Assembly (NCBI GenBank): GCA_958453575.1
Contig: CAUDYH010000053.1
Span: forward strand, 1-7,717
Reading direction: 5' to 3'
Length of the DNA stretch: 7,717 bases
From: an uncultured Collinsella sp.
Lineage (GTDB): Bacteria; Actinomycetota; Coriobacteriia; Coriobacteriales; Coriobacteriaceae
The notes beneath the pieces were generated by a model. It searched no databases. It was not told where the DNA came from and saw only the letters and a list, made by a program, of their open reading frames with translations. A program made the translations under genes and the position numbers. Positions 6,741-7,717 of the stretch are shown here, in pieces (the first letter of the stretch is position 1; every line of letters starts with the position of its first letter).

Positions 6741-7571
6741 TTAGGCCTCGGCGGTCTCGTGCGGGGCAATGGCCTCGACGGCAGAGACGGCTTGGGGCAG
6801 CATACCGTCGGGCAGTGCGGTCTCAACCTCGCCCTTGTCGCAAGCCTCGGCGAGTGCCGGATTGATGGGAAGCTGCCCTAGGATCTCGAGGTTGTAACGC
6901 TCGGCGACCTCGGGGAGCTTGCTCTTGCCAAAGACTTCGATCTTCTTGCCGCAATCGGGGCACTCGATATAGCTCATGTTTTCGACGATTCCCAAAATGG
7001 GCACGTTCATCTTCTCGGCCATGTTGACCGCCTTGGCGACAATCATCGAGACCAGATCCTGCGGGCTCGTGACGATGACGATGCCATCGACGGGCAGCGA
7101 CTGGAAGACCGTGAGGGCGACGTCGCCCGTTCCCGGAGGCATGTCGACCAGCAGGTAGTCGATGGGGCCCCATGAGGTTTCGCTCCAGAACTGCCTGATG
7201 GCACCCGCGATAACCGGACCGCGCCAGAGGACGGGGTCGGTTTCGTTTTGGAGCAGCAGGTTAGAGCTCATAACCTTGACGCCGTGCTCGGAGATTTCGG
7301 GCAGCATAAGGTTGCCGAGGGCATGGACGTGACGTCCGCTCATACCGAACATCTTAGGGATAGAGGGGCCGGTAATATCGGCATCGAGGATGCCGACCTT
7401 GTGACCGTGGCGGGAAAGCTCCGTGGCGATGGCGCCGGTGACGAATGACTTGCCGACGCCGCCCTTGCCGGAAAGCACGGCAATAACGCGCTTGACCTCG
7501 GACAGCGTATTTTCCTCAAATTGCGACGGCGACGTTTGCCCGCCGGCTGCCTGTGCGTGCTCGCAACCCAT
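6741..7571 (-). CDS. mrp: Mrp/NBP35-family Fe-S cluster carrier ATPase
   Basis: Cytosolic P-loop ATPase of 276 aa, related to bacterial Mrp/ApbC and eukaryotic Nbp35. These proteins bind a labile [4Fe-4S] cluster at a dimer interface and pass it to target apoproteins. Seen: deviant Walker A GKGGVGKS (35-42), switch I DADITGPSIP (63-72), Walker B region DMPPGTGD (143-150), and the cluster-binding CxxC of ECPDCG (C204, C207). There is no N-terminal MIP18/DUF59 domain and no NBP35-type four-cysteine N-terminus; a single C3 is present. Start: the ATG at 7571 has AAAGGAG (7578-7584) with 6-nt spacing. An upstream in-frame ATG at 7628 falls inside the predicted -10 box and has no good ribosome site. 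It heads a minus-strand operon with the BaiN-like gene, which begins on the next base after the stop. The natural clients of the carrier are not shown by the sequence; neither downstream flavoprotein has an obvious Fe-S motif. Confidence 0.93.
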   Translation of the reverse strand: MGCEHAQAAGGQTSPSQFEENTLSEVKRVIAVLSGKGGVGKSFVTGAIATELSRHGHKVGILDADITGPSIPKMFGMSGRHVHALGNLMLPEISEHGVKVMSSNLLLQNETDPVLWRGPVIAGAIRQFWSETSWGPIDYLLVDMPPGTGDVALTVFQSLPVDGIVIVTSPQDLVSMIVAKAVNMAEKMNVPILGIVENMSYIECPDCGKKIEVFGKSKLPEVAERYNLEILGQLPINPALAEACDKGEVETALPDGMLPQAVSAVEAIAPHETAEA

Positions 7572-7593
7572 GTTTGACTCCTTTGTATATGTT

Positions 7594-7607
7594 GGGGCCG
7601 GAGCCCC
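7594..7607 (-). other. Small GC hairpin in the mrp leader
   Basis: A 5-bp stem GGGGC/GCCCC with a TCCG loop on the minus strand lies 9 nt upstream of the mrp Shine-Dalgarno (7578-7584), within the predicted 50-nt leader. It is too short to call a riboswitch, and there is no U-run. It could only modestly affect ribosome access or mRNA stability. Confidence 0.35.
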
Positions 7608-7626
7608 GCGGTGTGACACGAGCGTC

Positions 7627-7656
7627 ATTGTACCCTCGTTTGCGAGCGGGCGTCAT
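7627..7656 (-). promoter_or_regulatory. Promoter candidate for the mrp operon
   Basis: On the minus strand ATGACG (7656-7651, 4 of 6 to TTGACA) and TACAAT (7632-7627, 5 of 6 to TATAAT) are separated by 18 bp. Transcription would start near 7620, leaving a leader of about 50 nt before the ATG at 7571. The spacer contains the inverted repeat CTCG-TTTG-CGAG (7635-7646). The 8-mer AATGACGC occurs twice, at 7657-7650 over the -35 and at 7629-7622 over the end of the -10 and start region. This layout suggests possible operator sites. Confidence 0.5.
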
Positions 7657-7717
7657 TTATGATGCGTGGTAGGCGATCGACAGTATTCGAAAGTACGGAC
7701 CGAGCGTGCGGCCTGCG
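7657..7717. other. Unassigned window edge
   Basis: These last 61 bases cannot be assigned. On the minus strand one frame is open from the window edge to a TAA at about 7661-7659 (ending ...PYFRILSIAYHAS), which could be the tail of a gene upstream of mrp. On the plus strand an ATG at 7659 opens a frame that runs off the edge but lacks a clear ribosome site. Neither is recognisable. Confidence 0.25.

Noticed and set aside
7572..7628. 19-residue extension of Mrp from an ATG at 7628
   Set aside because: The start codon overlaps the predicted -10 box and lacks a ribosome site; the ATG at 7571 has AAAGGAG.
1..7717. CRISPR array, transposon ends, tRNA or rRNA genes, toxin-antitoxin or defence genes
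   Set aside because: Reading both strands showed no regularly spaced repeats, no transposase or integrase motifs, no cloverleaf and no defence-type domains.

Overview
This 7.7 kb window is a compact, mostly housekeeping stretch of bacterial chromosome with six complete genes. The moderately high G+C, strong Shine-Dalgarno sites and an actinobacterial-like coaE...uvrB neighbourhood suggest an actinobacterium. The AT-richer coaE leader and the mix of Firmicute-like and actinobacterial gene order suggest a gut Coriobacteriia member such as Collinsella. That assignment is inferred from recall of gene order and protein flavour, not from a search.

Left half, plus strand: an intrinsic terminator (17-48) closes an unseen upstream gene. 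It is followed by an AT-rich leader and then coaE (dephospho-CoA kinase, 176-817), a membrane-anchored lytic transglycosylase (810-1391, overlapping coaE by 8 nt) and uvrB (1443-3683). The three are closely spaced and probably co-transcribed, although they serve unrelated jobs: coenzyme A synthesis, cell-wall turnover and nucleotide excision repair.

Right half, minus strand, reading leftwards from 7656: a promoter-like site (7627-7656), then mrp (Mrp/NBP35-type Fe-S cluster carrier ATPase, 7571-6741). A BaiN/HI0933-type flavoprotein (6740-5469) starts on the base after the mrp stop codon. After a 79-nt gap comes a second large flavoprotein of the COG2509 type (5389-3749). The gap carries a perfect TATAAT box and a strong hairpin followed by a U-rich run, so transcription of the last gene may be terminated, attenuated or separately started there. 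The two halves converge on a 12-bp perfect hairpin (3687-3722) that probably serves both as a transcription barrier.

No mobile element, CRISPR array, tRNA or rRNA was seen. I do not see a clearly new multi-gene system. The points most worth checking are the Mrp plus two orphan flavoproteins module, the BaiN-like protein that lacks a usual family motif and carries a basic insertion, the leader hairpin at 5408-5439, and the repeat-bearing mrp promoter.
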